From contig JAICWX010000029.1 in NCBI GenBank assembly GCA_025934635.1, positions 1-44,620 on the forward strand: a stretch of 44,620 bases of DNA, given 5' to 3'. The first letter of the stretch is position 1; each line of letters starts with the position of its first letter. A model generated the notes under the pieces. The model was not told the DNA's origin. It worked only from the letters and a program-made list of their open reading frames with translations, and made no database searches. Positions 32,581 through 40,079 of this stretch are shown here, in pieces. The stretch comes from Streptosporangiaceae bacterium. GTDB lineage: Bacteria; Actinomycetota; Actinomycetes; Streptosporangiales; Streptosporangiaceae. A program made the translations under genes and the position numbers.

Positions 32581-35229
32581 TCAGTCCGTCGCCGCGAGGC
32601 CGTCCAGTTCTGCGGCGATTTCGCCTGCCTCAGCGGCACCGATCTTCTGGAAGATCTGCTGTGCCTCGTGCAGCCGGCTGCGGCCGGCCTCGACTTGCCC
32701 GTTGGCCACGTCGCAGCGGGCCAGGCCGGCCAGTGCGTGCGCTTCGTCCCAGGAACTGGAGATCTCCCGGGCAAGGTTAAGGGCCTGCGCATGGCATCGG
32801 GCCGCATCGGCCGCTTCACCCCGGACCCGGTGCAGCTCGCCGACTTGGTTGACTGCCTCCACCTCGCCGCCCTTGTCACCGAGATCGCGATAGATGCCCA
32901 GCGCCGCCTGCAGGGCGTCCGCGGCGCCCGGGTAGTCTGCCGTCAGCCGCCGTACCGCGCCGAGGAAGTTAAGCGCGTTCGCCTCACCTTGCCGGTCACC
33001 AAGATCGCGGTAGATATCAAGCGCGTTCTCCAGGGCCCTGGTCCCAGCCTCGAATTCGCCGGTTTTCCGCCACACGGAACCCAGGTTGGTGAGCACGTTG
33101 GCCTCGCCTTCGCGGTCACCGAGATCCTGGTATACGCTCAGCGCGTTCTGCAGGACGTCGCCCGCGCCCGCATAGTCCCCGGTAAGCCGGCGCACGTTCC
33201 CCACGTTGTTGAGGGCGGCGGCCTGTCCCTCCCGGTAGCCGAGCTCGCGGTAACCCTCCAGCGCGGCCAGCAGCGCTTCCAGTGCCTCCGCGTACCGTGC
33301 CGTCAGGTAGCACAGACTTCCCCGAAGGAGCAGGGCAGCGGCCTGCCCGCGCCGACTGCCGAGATCACCGTAGATGAGCTGCGCGGCGTCCAGGGCTTCG
33401 GCCGCTCGCCGGTAATCTCCGGTTGCCAGCCGCCCGGTCGCCAGATGCGTGAGCGCGTTGGCCTCGCCCACACGGTCCCCCAGGCCGCGGTAGACAGCGA
33501 GCGCGTTCTGCACGGCTTCGGCGGCGCCCGGCCCGTCTCCCGTCAGGTACCGCAGGACCCCGAGATCGTCCAGGGCGTTCGCCTCGGCGAGCCGGTCGCC
33601 GAGGCGTCGGGCGGCGTCGAGCGCGACCGTATGGCGGCGCACCGCCTCGGCCCACGGACCCTCGTTTCGCAAGACGGCAGCGACCGCTGAGGTGAAAACG
33701 GCCACCCGGGCGTGGTCGCCAGCGTCGGTCGCGAGATCGAGGCAGGCAATCAGGTTGGCGCGCTCGGCCCTGGCCCAGGCAACCGCCTGCGCCGGGTCCT
33801 GCCACCGTACCGCCGGATTCGGGACCGCGGCGGCCGGGCGGCCGGGCCGAGGGTACCGGGCCAGGAACTCGTGGGAGGCTTCGGCGGCCTCCTGGTAGTA
33901 GTCGAGAAGCCGGCGGGTCGCCTGCGCGCGTTCACCAGCCGGGTCCTCGCGGCCGAGAACCCGCGCATGCTCGCGTATCAGGTCGTGCAGGCGATAGCGG
34001 CCCGCGGCCGGCTCGGCGAGCAGGTAATGGTCGAAAAGTGCCGTCAGCCGCGTGCGCGCGTCGCGCAGGCTCACGCCGTCGAGGGCGGCGGCCGCCCGCA
34101 CGTCGATGTCCGAACCCGGGTGCAGGCCTAGATGGCGGAACAGCCGGCGCTGCGGCTCGGTCAGGTCCTTATAGGAAAGGTCGAACGCCGCCGCGACCGA
34201 CCGGTTCTCGGTGGCCATCAGCTCCAGCCGGTCGTGAGCTGCGGACAAATCGGCCGCCAGGCCAGCGGCAGTCCAGACCGGATGGTGGTGCAACTGACGG
34301 GCCAGCAGGCCGATCGCCAGCGGAAGGTATCCGCACAGCCGGGCGATCTGCCCGACTGCCGGGTCGCCGGCGTCTATCCCCGGCCGGTCGGCAAGCCCGG
34401 CGAGCAGCGCGGCCGCCTCATCGGCGGTAAGGATCTCAAGGCTGATCAACCGGGCATCTTCGAGCGCGGTCAGATGACGGCGGCTCGTGACCAGGACCAG
34501 GCTGCGCCGGGCACTGGGAAGCAGCGGCCGCACCTGGTCGCTGCTGGCCGCGTCGTCCAGTACCAGCAGCAGTCGCTTGCCCGCTACCCGGTCACGCCAG
34601 TACCCCGCCCGTTCTTCCACGTTAGACGGAATCTGCGCGGGAGGGATCCCGATAGCCTTCAGCAACACCGCCAGGGCGTCGGCCGGGTCCATCGGCCGCA
34701 GCCCCGGCGTGTGCCCGTGCAGCGCAACGAACAGCTGGCCATCGGGAAACTGCGGCTTCAGCAGGTGCGCCGCGTGTACCGCAAAGGTCGTCTTCCCGAT
34801 TCCGGCCATCCCGCCGATGGAATAGACACCCGCCGCGGCGCCGGTTCCCGCGGCGACCACGACCGGACCGACCAGCCCTTGCAGTTCGCTGCCACGGCCC
34901 GTAAAGCTGGCGGCATCACGGGGCAGTGTCCGTTTCACCGGCGCCCAGCCTATTCCCGTTTCCGCTGCGGATGCTTCCCCCCGCGCGCTCGCCAGGAACG
35001 CCATCCGCGACGAGCCGATCAGGCCAAGCGCGTTAGCCAGCAACCGCGCGGTTTCGTTGCGCGCTGTCTTGTTAACCCCGCGCTCGAGGTCACTCACGGA
35101 ACGCTCGGCCACCCCGGACGCCCGCGCCAGCCCCGCCTGCGTTAAACCGGCTTCAGTGCGGAGGCGCCGCAGGAGCGTGGCGAACGCCGTCGGCCCCTCA
35201 TCACGAATGCCGCTATCTGCCCCGTTCAT
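32581..35229 (-). CDS. XRE-HTH / NB-ARC ATPase / TPR regulator (AfsR/STAND-like)
   Basis: 882 residues. N-terminal Cro/XRE HTH (about 15-70: FATLLRRLRTEAGLTQAGLARASGV, then ERSVSDLERG). NB-ARC NTPase with Walker A SIGGMAGIGKTT (139-148), RLLLVLDDAASSDQV (Walker B), LVTSRRHL and GYLPLAIGLLA (GxP motif). A winged-helix-like region LHDLIREHARVLG follows. From about 480 to the end there are nine or so TPR repeats of 40 residues with near-repeated YRDLGDRxGEANAL units. The ATG at 35229 gives the expected HTH spacing and has AGGGA upstream; a longer frame reaches 35322. ATP-dependent regulator, target unknown. Confidence 0.92.
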   Translation of the reverse strand: MNGADSGIRDEGPTAFATLLRRLRTEAGLTQAGLARASGVAERSVSDLERGVNKTARNETARLLANALGLIGSSRMAFLASARGEASAAETGIGWAPVKRTLPRDAASFTGRGSELQGLVGPVVVAAGTGAAAGVYSIGGMAGIGKTTFAVHAAHLLKPQFPDGQLFVALHGHTPGLRPMDPADALAVLLKAIGIPPAQIPSNVEERAGYWRDRVAGKRLLLVLDDAASSDQVRPLLPSARRSLVLVTSRRHLTALEDARLISLEILTADEAAALLAGLADRPGIDAGDPAVGQIARLCGYLPLAIGLLARQLHHHPVWTAAGLAADLSAAHDRLELMATENRSVAAAFDLSYKDLTEPQRRLFRHLGLHPGSDIDVRAAAALDGVSLRDARTRLTALFDHYLLAEPAAGRYRLHDLIREHARVLGREDPAGERAQATRRLLDYYQEAAEASHEFLARYPRPGRPAAAVPNPAVRWQDPAQAVAWARAERANLIACLDLATDAGDHARVAVFTSAVAAVLRNEGPWAEAVRRHTVALDAARRLGDRLAEANALDDLGVLRYLTGDGPGAAEAVQNALAVYRGLGDRVGEANALTHLATGRLATGDYRRAAEALDAAQLIYGDLGSRRGQAAALLLRGSLCYLTARYAEALEALLAALEGYRELGYREGQAAALNNVGNVRRLTGDYAGAGDVLQNALSVYQDLGDREGEANVLTNLGSVWRKTGEFEAGTRALENALDIYRDLGDRQGEANALNFLGAVRRLTADYPGAADALQAALGIYRDLGDKGGEVEAVNQVGELHRVRGEAADAARCHAQALNLAREISSSWDEAHALAGLARCDVANGQVEAGRSRLHEAQQIFQKIGAAEAGEIAAELDGLAATD

Positions 35230-35530
35230 GTCTGAAATCCCTAGAGGCTCGCGTCTCATGATCACAGATAACGCACAAATGGTACCAGGCTTAGCTGCGC
35301 CTATTGAGCCGTCTATTAGCATGCTCCGGACATATCAAGATCATTTATCCCGGGCCGCTCCGGATGGCCGATAAGTGGCAAAATGCATCTGGCGCGTAAT
35401 ATGCGACAAGCGCGTGTCACCCCGCCTTGGCTGCCCGGCCTGTCAGCGGGCGCTGGGCAGGCGGCCGGGAATCATGACCCGCCGGGCGCCCGGCAAAGCC
35501 AGGCGGAGGCAGCCGAGAAGGGGCATCGAG
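35230..35530. other. Intergenic region between the XRE/TPR regulator and the methyltransferase
   Basis: No gene supported. The half beside the regulator is A+T richer (TTGATATG and TAATAG on the minus strand) and is the likely divergent promoter zone. I could not fix promoter boxes. Confidence 0.4.
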
Positions 35531-35914
35531 ATGACCAGCGGCGAGGCGTCGGTACCGGATGGCGGGAGCGCGGCCGGGCCGGCGGCTTTCGATACCTCGG
35601 TGGCGAGCCAGGCCCGGATGTACGACTACCTCCTCGGCGGCAAGGACAACTACGCCGCCGACCGGGAGGCTGTCGAGCAGGCCCTCAAGGCCTGGCCGGA
35701 GATGCCGTTCACCGCGCGGGCGAACCGGGCCTTCCTCGGGCGGGCCGTCAGCTACCTCACCCGGGAGGCGGGGGTACGCCAGTTCCTCGACATCGGCACC
35801 GGCATCCCGACGGCGGGCAACATCCATCAGGTCGCCCAGGCGATAGCACCCGAGTCCCGGGTCGTGTACGTAGATTACGACCATAGCAAGTTGGGTTGTG
35901 CACACACGAGGTAG
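35531..35914 (+). pseudogene. 5' part of a Methyltransf_19 (DUF574) gene interrupted by the element
   Basis: ATG 35531 has GAAGGGG upstream. The native sequence runs about 117 codons: FDTSVASQARMYDYLLGGKDNYAADRE, then FTARANRAFLGRAVSYL, GVRQFLDIGTGIPTAGNIHQV and VVYVDYD. This is the N-terminal half of the SAM-dependent methyltransferase family common and multi-copy in actinobacteria, including the SAM motif DIGTG. At the element boundary it reads into foreign sequence (HSKLGCAHTR) and stops at 35912-35914. The missing part continues in frame at 44528. Joining VDYD to PVVVAPARALLASG restores the family motif VDxDPxVxxxARALL, so the intact gene should reform on excision. Confidence 0.92.
35876..35882. 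other. attL core (TACGACC)
   Basis: Left recombination junction inside the VDYD codons of the methyltransferase. Outside it is attB-derived sequence. Inside lies an attP arm with the box GTGCAC at 35898-35903. Confidence 0.8.
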
Positions 35915-36065
35915 CCAGTAGCTACCGTGCAGCCCATCCTGTTGGTCTCAGTATCGAGAGAATCATCTGACTCGATATCAGTGTTTAACGCCAGTCCCCT
36001 ACAGGTATGTACTGTTCTAGGTGACCGTCGGTCGACGGCAAAGTCGTTCGGGGTGGGAGGACGTC
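35883..36065. promoter_or_regulatory. Left-end control region of the element
   Basis: No gene. Contains the attP half, the dyad GGTAGC-CAGTA-GCTACC (35910-35926) and an imperfect inverted repeat CTCAGTATCGAG / CTCGATATCAG (35947-35958 and 35971-35981). After circularisation this region becomes the upstream region of the integrase gene, so it may hold its promoter and operators. Confidence 0.45.
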
Positions 36066-36452
36066 ATGTCGAGCTATCCAAATGAATTCCGCAGACTCTC
36101 GCGGGAAGCGCAACCCGAGCGCAGGCTCCGCGAGGCCGAGTTCAATGCCAGGTTCACTTCAACCCGTGCCGAGCGCGCCGAATGGCGTAGCGAACGGGAA
36201 AACGCCCGCATCGAACATGAACGACGGATGGCCAACGAAGCAAGCGGCTACGTCAGCCGAGCGCTCGATGCCGCCAGAGAAGCTGCGACGGAGGGCTACC
36301 GTGGAGCCTCCATAGAGGTGACCGATGAGATGTCCGGCTACGTATCTAACGCATTGCGTGGCCTTGGCTTTAAGCGTGTCCGTGAAGAATCCAGTAGCTG
36401 GACTCAGGGCGACTTGGACGGCAACGACTACTCTGTGAGGTTCAGGTGGTAG
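36066..36452 (+). CDS. Hypothetical protein, tandem paralog 1
   Basis: 128 residues, family not recognised. N-terminal half (about 5-60) is highly charged and helical, with many Arg/Glu (REAQPERRLREAEFNARF). The C-terminal half is alpha/beta with EGYRGASIEVTDEM, YVSNALRGLGFKRVRE and a final DGNDYSVRFRW. GGAGGA precedes the ATG. The next gene encodes a paralog of similar length with the same C-terminal pattern (GYRSASITV, GYSVKR, DGYDLTIEIEW). No Cys pairs, no membrane segment, so probably cytosolic. First gene inside the left end of the element, transcribed away from att. Base composition is more A+T rich than the chromosome. Confidence 0.75.
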   Translation: MSSYPNEFRRLSREAQPERRLREAEFNARFTSTRAERAEWRSERENARIEHERRMANEASGYVSRALDAAREAATEGYRGASIEVTDEMSGYVSNALRGLGFKRVREESSSWTQGDLDGNDYSVRFRW

Positions 36453-36552
36453 TGGCCGTATGATGGTTACAGGCCTTCCCTTGCAAACGTAGAGTGCTAC
36501 CTTCAGTTATATGGTAGTACTTTAATTGTCTCCGCTTCAACGTGGAGGGGTT

Positions 36553-36945
36553 ATGTCTAATGCAGACGATATGCGAAGGCTGTCAGAACAAAACCGCGCC
36601 GCTCGGGAAGAGCGTGAAGCGACTCAACGACCAAGATACGATCCGACGCTCGCAAGATGGGCAAATCGCGAAGCGAAACTTGAGCATGAGGTAGTTCAGT
36701 ATGCCACTCGTGCGGTAAGTGACGCTGAAGAGACTGCCGAACGGGAAGCAAGATCGGGATACCGATCAGCATCGATAACGGTGGGCTGGAAGGAAGGTGA
36801 CCAATCATCTGAAATAGCCCACAAGATAGCGGCCGAGATATTGAGCGAGCAAGGCTACAGCGTTAAGCGCGGAAAGGCTCCACGGCCAGGCTCCGGCGAG
36901 GACCAGTATGACGGCTATGACCTGACTATCGAAATCGAATGGTGA
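36553..36945 (+). CDS. Hypothetical protein, tandem paralog 2
   Basis: 130 residues, paralog of the preceding gene by eye: a charged helical N-terminus (MRRLSEQNRAAREEREATQR), then EAEREARSGYRSASITVG-like and YSVKRGKAPRPGSG, ending DGYDLTIEIEW. GGAGGGG lies upstream of the ATG. The 100-bp gap after the first paralog is A+T rich and may carry a second promoter. The pair is convergent with the VOC-CutA-regulator operon. Function unknown. Two diverged copies kept side by side suggest a heteromeric complex or two related roles, for example regulator or immunity functions, but nothing in the sequence decides this. Confidence 0.75.
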   Translation: MSNADDMRRLSEQNRAAREEREATQRPRYDPTLARWANREAKLEHEVVQYATRAVSDAEETAEREARSGYRSASITVGWKEGDQSSEIAHKIAAEILSEQGYSVKRGKAPRPGSGEDQYDGYDLTIEIEW

Positions 36946-37019
36946 TTCAACTTATCCTTAATGGATGCCACTTCTCGCCCGCATGAGTCCGATGAGGGCC
37001 GCCGGGATGACACCCCTTG

Positions 37020-37466
37020 TCAAATCTGCCGTTGCTCCGTGACTTCTTGAGTTTGGCAGCCCCCAAACCAGGCGCGGCGTATTACCAGGAGTTCGGGGAA
37101 CTCTTCTTGCAGTACGCAGAATTCATTGCCCCATGGGTCCCGAAGTACCCAGAAGTCAAACCCGCGTTCTTGCTGGTGATCCCATCGGACGGCACCGAGT
37201 GCTTCGAGCCGTTCGACTTCAGCTTCTACGTTATCTGTTTCCAGGTCAATGTGCATTCGCTCTTTCGATATCTTGCGGTCACTGGTTTTCTGAAGCAGGA
37301 TCCTGATTTCCGAGTCGGGCAGGCGAATGCGGCGGTAGATCTCGCGGCTTGTTTCCGGTGTCTGTTCCTCGGCACCGTCAAGCGCTGCTGTCCAGAATGC
37401 GACACCTTGGTCAAGGTCGGAAACGTCAATAACGAATTGACAGACACGGCTACGATGCGTCGCCAA
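37020..37466 (-). CDS. VOC/glyoxalase-like domain protein (element cargo)
   Basis: 148 residues. Reads CQFVIDVSDLDQGVAFWTAAL, then RMHIDLETDNVEAEVERLEALGAV and FWVLRDPWGNEFCVLQEEFPEL, the signature of the glyoxalase-like subgroup common in actinobacteria. The start is TTG with AAAGGA upstream. Last gene of the three-gene minus-strand operon after the HTH regulator and cutA, 47 bp downstream of cutA. A detoxification or antibiotic-binding role is possible for this subgroup but unproven. Confidence 0.85.
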   Translation of the reverse strand: MATHRSRVCQFVIDVSDLDQGVAFWTAALDGAEEQTPETSREIYRRIRLPDSEIRILLQKTSDRKISKERMHIDLETDNVEAEVERLEALGAVRWDHQQERGFDFWVLRDPWGNEFCVLQEEFPELLVIRRAWFGGCQTQEVTEQRQI

Positions 37467-37513
37467 TCCTTTTCCTTTCGCGATATGAGCGGACGTATGG
37501 ACGGAACGCGCAT

Positions 37514-37837
37514 CTACCGTTTTTCGGTTTCGCTGAGCATCCAGTCCAGATACTCAGGGTTGCCGTCTTCTATCGGGCGGGTGGATATCCCCGGAACGTC
37601 GTACGGGTGCTGCGATTTCACTCGCGCGACTATCTCGGCAACACGTGACTTGCGAGTGTGCAGAGACGCGCGCCCCTCCGTCCGTTCGTAGACCTCCCCC
37701 TTCCAGCGATATACAGAACGGACGGGGGTGAAGTTATGTGCGCTGGCGCACAGCCCATCGCTTACCAATTGCCGCGTAATCTCTAGCAGCCATTCAGGGT
37801 CAGGCGCTGTAATGACGACTTCGCATAGCTCGCTCAT
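37514..37837 (-). CDS. cutA: Divalent-cation tolerance protein CutA
   Basis: 107 residues, the family length, a ferredoxin-like trimeric protein. Seen: VVITAPDPEWLLEITRQLV, SAHNFTPVRSVYRWKGEVYE, then SRVAEIVARVKSQHPYDVPGI and the C-terminal IEDGNPEYLDWM. The hallmark HPYDVPxI and the YxWxGxV block are intact. The ATG overlaps the stop of the upstream HTH gene by one base (TAATG), so the two are coupled. CutA is normally a chromosomal housekeeping protein, so its presence in the middle of a mobile element is unusual cargo. Confidence 0.95.
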   Translation of the reverse strand: MSELCEVVITAPDPEWLLEITRQLVSDGLCASAHNFTPVRSVYRWKGEVYERTEGRASLHTRKSRVAEIVARVKSQHPYDVPGISTRPIEDGNPEYLDWMLSETEKR

Positions 37838-38613
37838 TATACGTTGATTCCCTCGTGATCCTTATTCAGCCGCTCGATGACTGCCTCGGCGGCATCGCGC
37901 GTCTTTGCCATTGACCCCCACCCTGTCATAATCCGGTCATCGTATCCAAGTCCGACCCATCTCCCAGCCATGTGGAGCCCGTGCGGGTGGATGGCGAAAT
38001 ACATTGTGCCCTTGGCGCGTACTGACCCCTCATGAGCCGCATACCACCCCATGAGTATTTCGTTATCCCATAGCCGCAGCTCGCCGCTCCAATGATAACC
38101 GCCTTCTTCGGTACTCAGGCCATGCGTAGTGGTGGCTACCTTAATAAGGTCACCCGACTGCTCGCATTCGACTTGCTGAGTGGCAATCTTCTCCGCGCCG
38201 TCGCGGAAGGTCTGCCATGAAGCCCACCATTCGCCTGATAGGTCGATCATATGAGATGGCATTCCCGTTTCCTCGCTGAGGATAATTCCAGAGGTGATTT
38301 GGTGGCGCTCGCCGGCGGACACGGCATCTGGTTCGGAAGGTGGTTCCGGGGTGCTTCCGGTGCAGGGAGAGAACAAGCTCTCGATTGACCAGCCGGGGAA
38401 CATAGCTTCAAGCATCCGGCACGCGTCCGGGTACGGGTGTCCGTTAACCAGCTCGCCGCGCAGCCACCGGTAGAACTGGGCACGTCCGGGCCACCTTCCG
38501 ACGAGATGGTCATCGACGTCCCGCGCGGTGCGGTCCCACTCCCGGCAGAAGCCGTCGTATGTCAGGTGACGCTCTCTGATCAGGGTCTTTAGGGCCGGTT
38601 CCTGTGCGTCCAC
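37837..38613 (-). CDS. HTH regulator with C-terminal beta-rich sensor-like domain
   Basis: 258 residues. The N-terminal 85 residues (LKTLIRERHLTYDGFCREWDR, AQFYRWLRGELVNGHPYPD, then CRMLEAMFPGWSIESLF) match the DNA-binding module often found in actinomycete conjugative elements and plasmids. A Pro-rich linker leads to a domain of about 150 residues: LSGEWWASWQTFRDG, YHWSGELRLWDNEILMGWY and MYFAIHPHGLHMAGRWVG, a Trp/Gly-rich beta structure that may bind a small ligand. First gene of the regulator-cutA-VOC operon and divergent from the small genes at 38754-39516; probably the element's own regulator. Confidence 0.8.
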   Translation of the reverse strand: MDAQEPALKTLIRERHLTYDGFCREWDRTARDVDDHLVGRWPGRAQFYRWLRGELVNGHPYPDACRMLEAMFPGWSIESLFSPCTGSTPEPPSEPDAVSAGERHQITSGIILSEETGMPSHMIDLSGEWWASWQTFRDGAEKIATQQVECEQSGDLIKVATTTHGLSTEEGGYHWSGELRLWDNEILMGWYAAHEGSVRAKGTMYFAIHPHGLHMAGRWVGLGYDDRIMTGWGSMAKTRDAAEAVIERLNKDHEGINV

Positions 38614-38753
38614 CGGTCACCCACCTCCTGTTGCCGACTATGACCAGGCTAGCGCAGATGATACCCAGAAGAGACAGAATGATCTCAAGACGGCGAGAAG
38701 CGAGACGCTCATGGTGTCGAGATGTGCACAGGGGCGCTGGCACGCTGTGTGTC

Positions 38754-38822
38754 ATGAGGATTATGCGCGTCTTTGACGGCCTGGAACTGATTCCTCCTGG
38801 TCTGGTCGAGGGAAGGCCGTGA
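38754..38822 (+). CDS. Short possible leader ORF (22 codons)
   Basis: ATG 38754 opens MRIMRVFDGLELIPPGLVEG and ends at TGA 38820-38822, overlapping a GTG of the next gene by 4 bp. It may be a coupled leader peptide or an unused frame; no strong ribosome site is seen. Confidence 0.3.
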   Translation: MRIMRVFDGLELIPPGLVEGRP

Positions 38823-38824
38823 GC

Positions 38825-39118
38825 ATGTCAGCTATTCCCGCATCGGATGGCAGAGAACTCACAATCCATGCCGAGGATGATGCGTGCCGTGAAATCGCGA
38901 AGGAGCTGGAACACCAGCATCCCCGGTGGATAGTTATATTCGGGATCTTCACTAGGGAGTTCTTCTGCCTTCCCCGGTTCGTGGCACCTCCGGGAGTGAA
39001 GGTCGTGGCGGTATATCCCAAAGCGGCAGCAGATCGGATGTCGAGCGTGGAACGGCTCTGCAAGGTCCGGGAAAGCCTGTCTAAATGGAATGCTGAAGAA
39101 AGGGCCGGTGAATCGTGA
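38825..39118 (+). CDS. Hypothetical protein of conjugative-element type
   Basis: 97 residues. Short soluble protein with LTIHAEDDACREIAKELE, PRWIVIFGIFTREFFCLPRF and a helical end. This W-x-V-x-FG-x-x-TR-x-F pattern is familiar from small genes that sit opposite the HTH regulator in actinomycete integrative elements; function unknown. ATG 38825 is chosen because GGAAGG is 8 nt upstream; GTG 38819 is an alternative. It overlaps the next gene by 4 bp. Confidence 0.65.
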   Translation: MSAIPASDGRELTIHAEDDACREIAKELEHQHPRWIVIFGIFTREFFCLPRFVAPPGVKVVAVYPKAAADRMSSVERLCKVRESLSKWNAEERAGES

Positions 39119-39516
39119 TTACTTGTCACAAGACCATTCTCAGCGGATCGCCCGACGATATCCGGCGGACGGTGGAGAAGCTATCCCTCGATCAGGAACC
39201 TCATGAGTATAAAGCGGGCACGCGATTGCGAGAGCTAGCCGTTGCGCTGGCAGTGCAAGCCGGTTTCAACGTGTCTGTGATTTCTTACGAGGACGGATCG
39301 CAAGAGCTAGAAGTCGGCCTGACTGATCACCCTGGTTGCGACCCGATTGTGATCTGCCGTGACCGGGACGGCGAGCGGTACCAATTGTCATGGGATCTCT
39401 GGCTTCCCGTTGAGGACCAGCCCGGCATTGAGGCAATCGTTAACCTGATCGGCGCTGCGCTGAACGCAACGCGGCCTGTCCTGGCGAAGAATACAGACGC
39501 GGGAGCGGAAACCTGA
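39115..39516 (+). CDS. Hypothetical protein
   Basis: 133 residues, not recognised. GTG start overlaps the preceding stop (GTGA). Alpha/beta composition: LRELAVALAVQAGFNVSVIS, then QELEVGLTDHPGCDPIVICR and PGIEAIVNLIGAALNATRP. No membrane segments or metal motifs. Coupled with the gene at 38825 and followed by a row of strong hairpins that probably end this transcript. Confidence 0.65.
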   Translation: MITCHKTILSGSPDDIRRTVEKLSLDQEPHEYKAGTRLRELAVALAVQAGFNVSVISYEDGSQELEVGLTDHPGCDPIVICRDRDGERYQLSWDLWLPVEDQPGIEAIVNLIGAALNATRPVLAKNTDAGAET

Positions 39517-39522
39517 ATGACT

Positions 39523-39818
39523 CCGGCCCGTGCCGGGCGGATGGTCGCGGCACGGGCCGGCTCCAGGACAACTGAATAGCGTCTCGGCTCGCGTCCCCCA
39601 TTACCGTTAGCGCGAGCCGAGATCAAAAGCCCCGGCCCGCGCTGGAGTGGATTCGGCGCGGGCCGGGGCCTGAACCGGCAACGAGATCACGCGGAGCACG
39701 CGGAGAGGAGGAAGCAAGGAACTAACGAACGTAAACCGGGCCGCCCTGGCCAGTGGAATGCGACAGGGCGACCCGGAGGGAAACTCAAGCCGGTTCCCCG
39801 GGTACGAAGCGTACCCGG
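39523..39818. repeat. Array of four strong hairpins in a non-coding region
   Basis: Stem 1: CCGGCCCGTGCCG (39523-39535) with its exact complement at 39548-39560. Stem 2: TCTCGGCTCGCG (39582-39593) with 39611-39622. Stem 3: 14 bp, 39629-39642 with 39656-39669. Stem 4: CCGGGTACG (39798-39806) with 39810-39818, loop AAG. All are perfect, with unrelated sequences. The first is a likely terminator for the upstream genes. Three stems within 150 bp is more than termination needs, so an origin of transfer or replication, or a structured RNA, is possible. Confidence 0.7.
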
Positions 39819-39874
39819 TGGCCGGCGTTTTGCATGCACAGGTCGTCCGGGAGGTGAGGTGCGTAAGACAACGG

Positions 39875-39886
39875 TAAGGAGGTGAT
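39875..39886 (+). promoter_or_regulatory. Full-length Shine-Dalgarno TAAGGAGGTGAT
   Basis: Twelve consecutive bases complementary to the 16S rRNA 3' end, 5 nt before ATG 39892. This decides the start of a 48-codon gene. The next gene also has a near-perfect AAAGGAGGTGG. Confidence 0.85.
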
Positions 39887-39891
39887 CGGCT

Positions 39892-40038
39892 ATGAGGGAC
39901 CGTCTGGAAGGCTGCCGGGCCGGCCGTCAGTGCCCGTGCGGGGCACTGACCAGGGACGGCAGCATCACATGCCGCAAGTGCGCTGCACGCGCACGGTGGA
40001 CCCGCCGCAAGACGCGGCGCGGATTCAGTAACGACTAG
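39892..40038 (+). CDS. Small basic Cys-rich protein
   Basis: 48 residues. Four cysteines in two CxC/CxxC pairs (CPCGA and CRKCAARARWTRRKTRRG) suggest a zinc ribbon or knuckle; the C-terminus is strongly basic, so it may bind nucleic acid. It starts after an extremely strong ribosome site and leads the transfer gene block. Function unknown. Confidence 0.7.
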   Translation: MRDRLEGCRAGRQCPCGALTRDGSITCRKCAARARWTRRKTRRGFSND

Positions 40039-40079
40039 CAGACAGCCGGGGAACTACGGCACGGAAAGGAGGTGGTTAA

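Noticed and set aside
39523..39818. Hairpin row as a CRISPR array
   Set aside because: The stems differ in sequence and spacing; there are no constant repeats with unique spacers and no cas genes.
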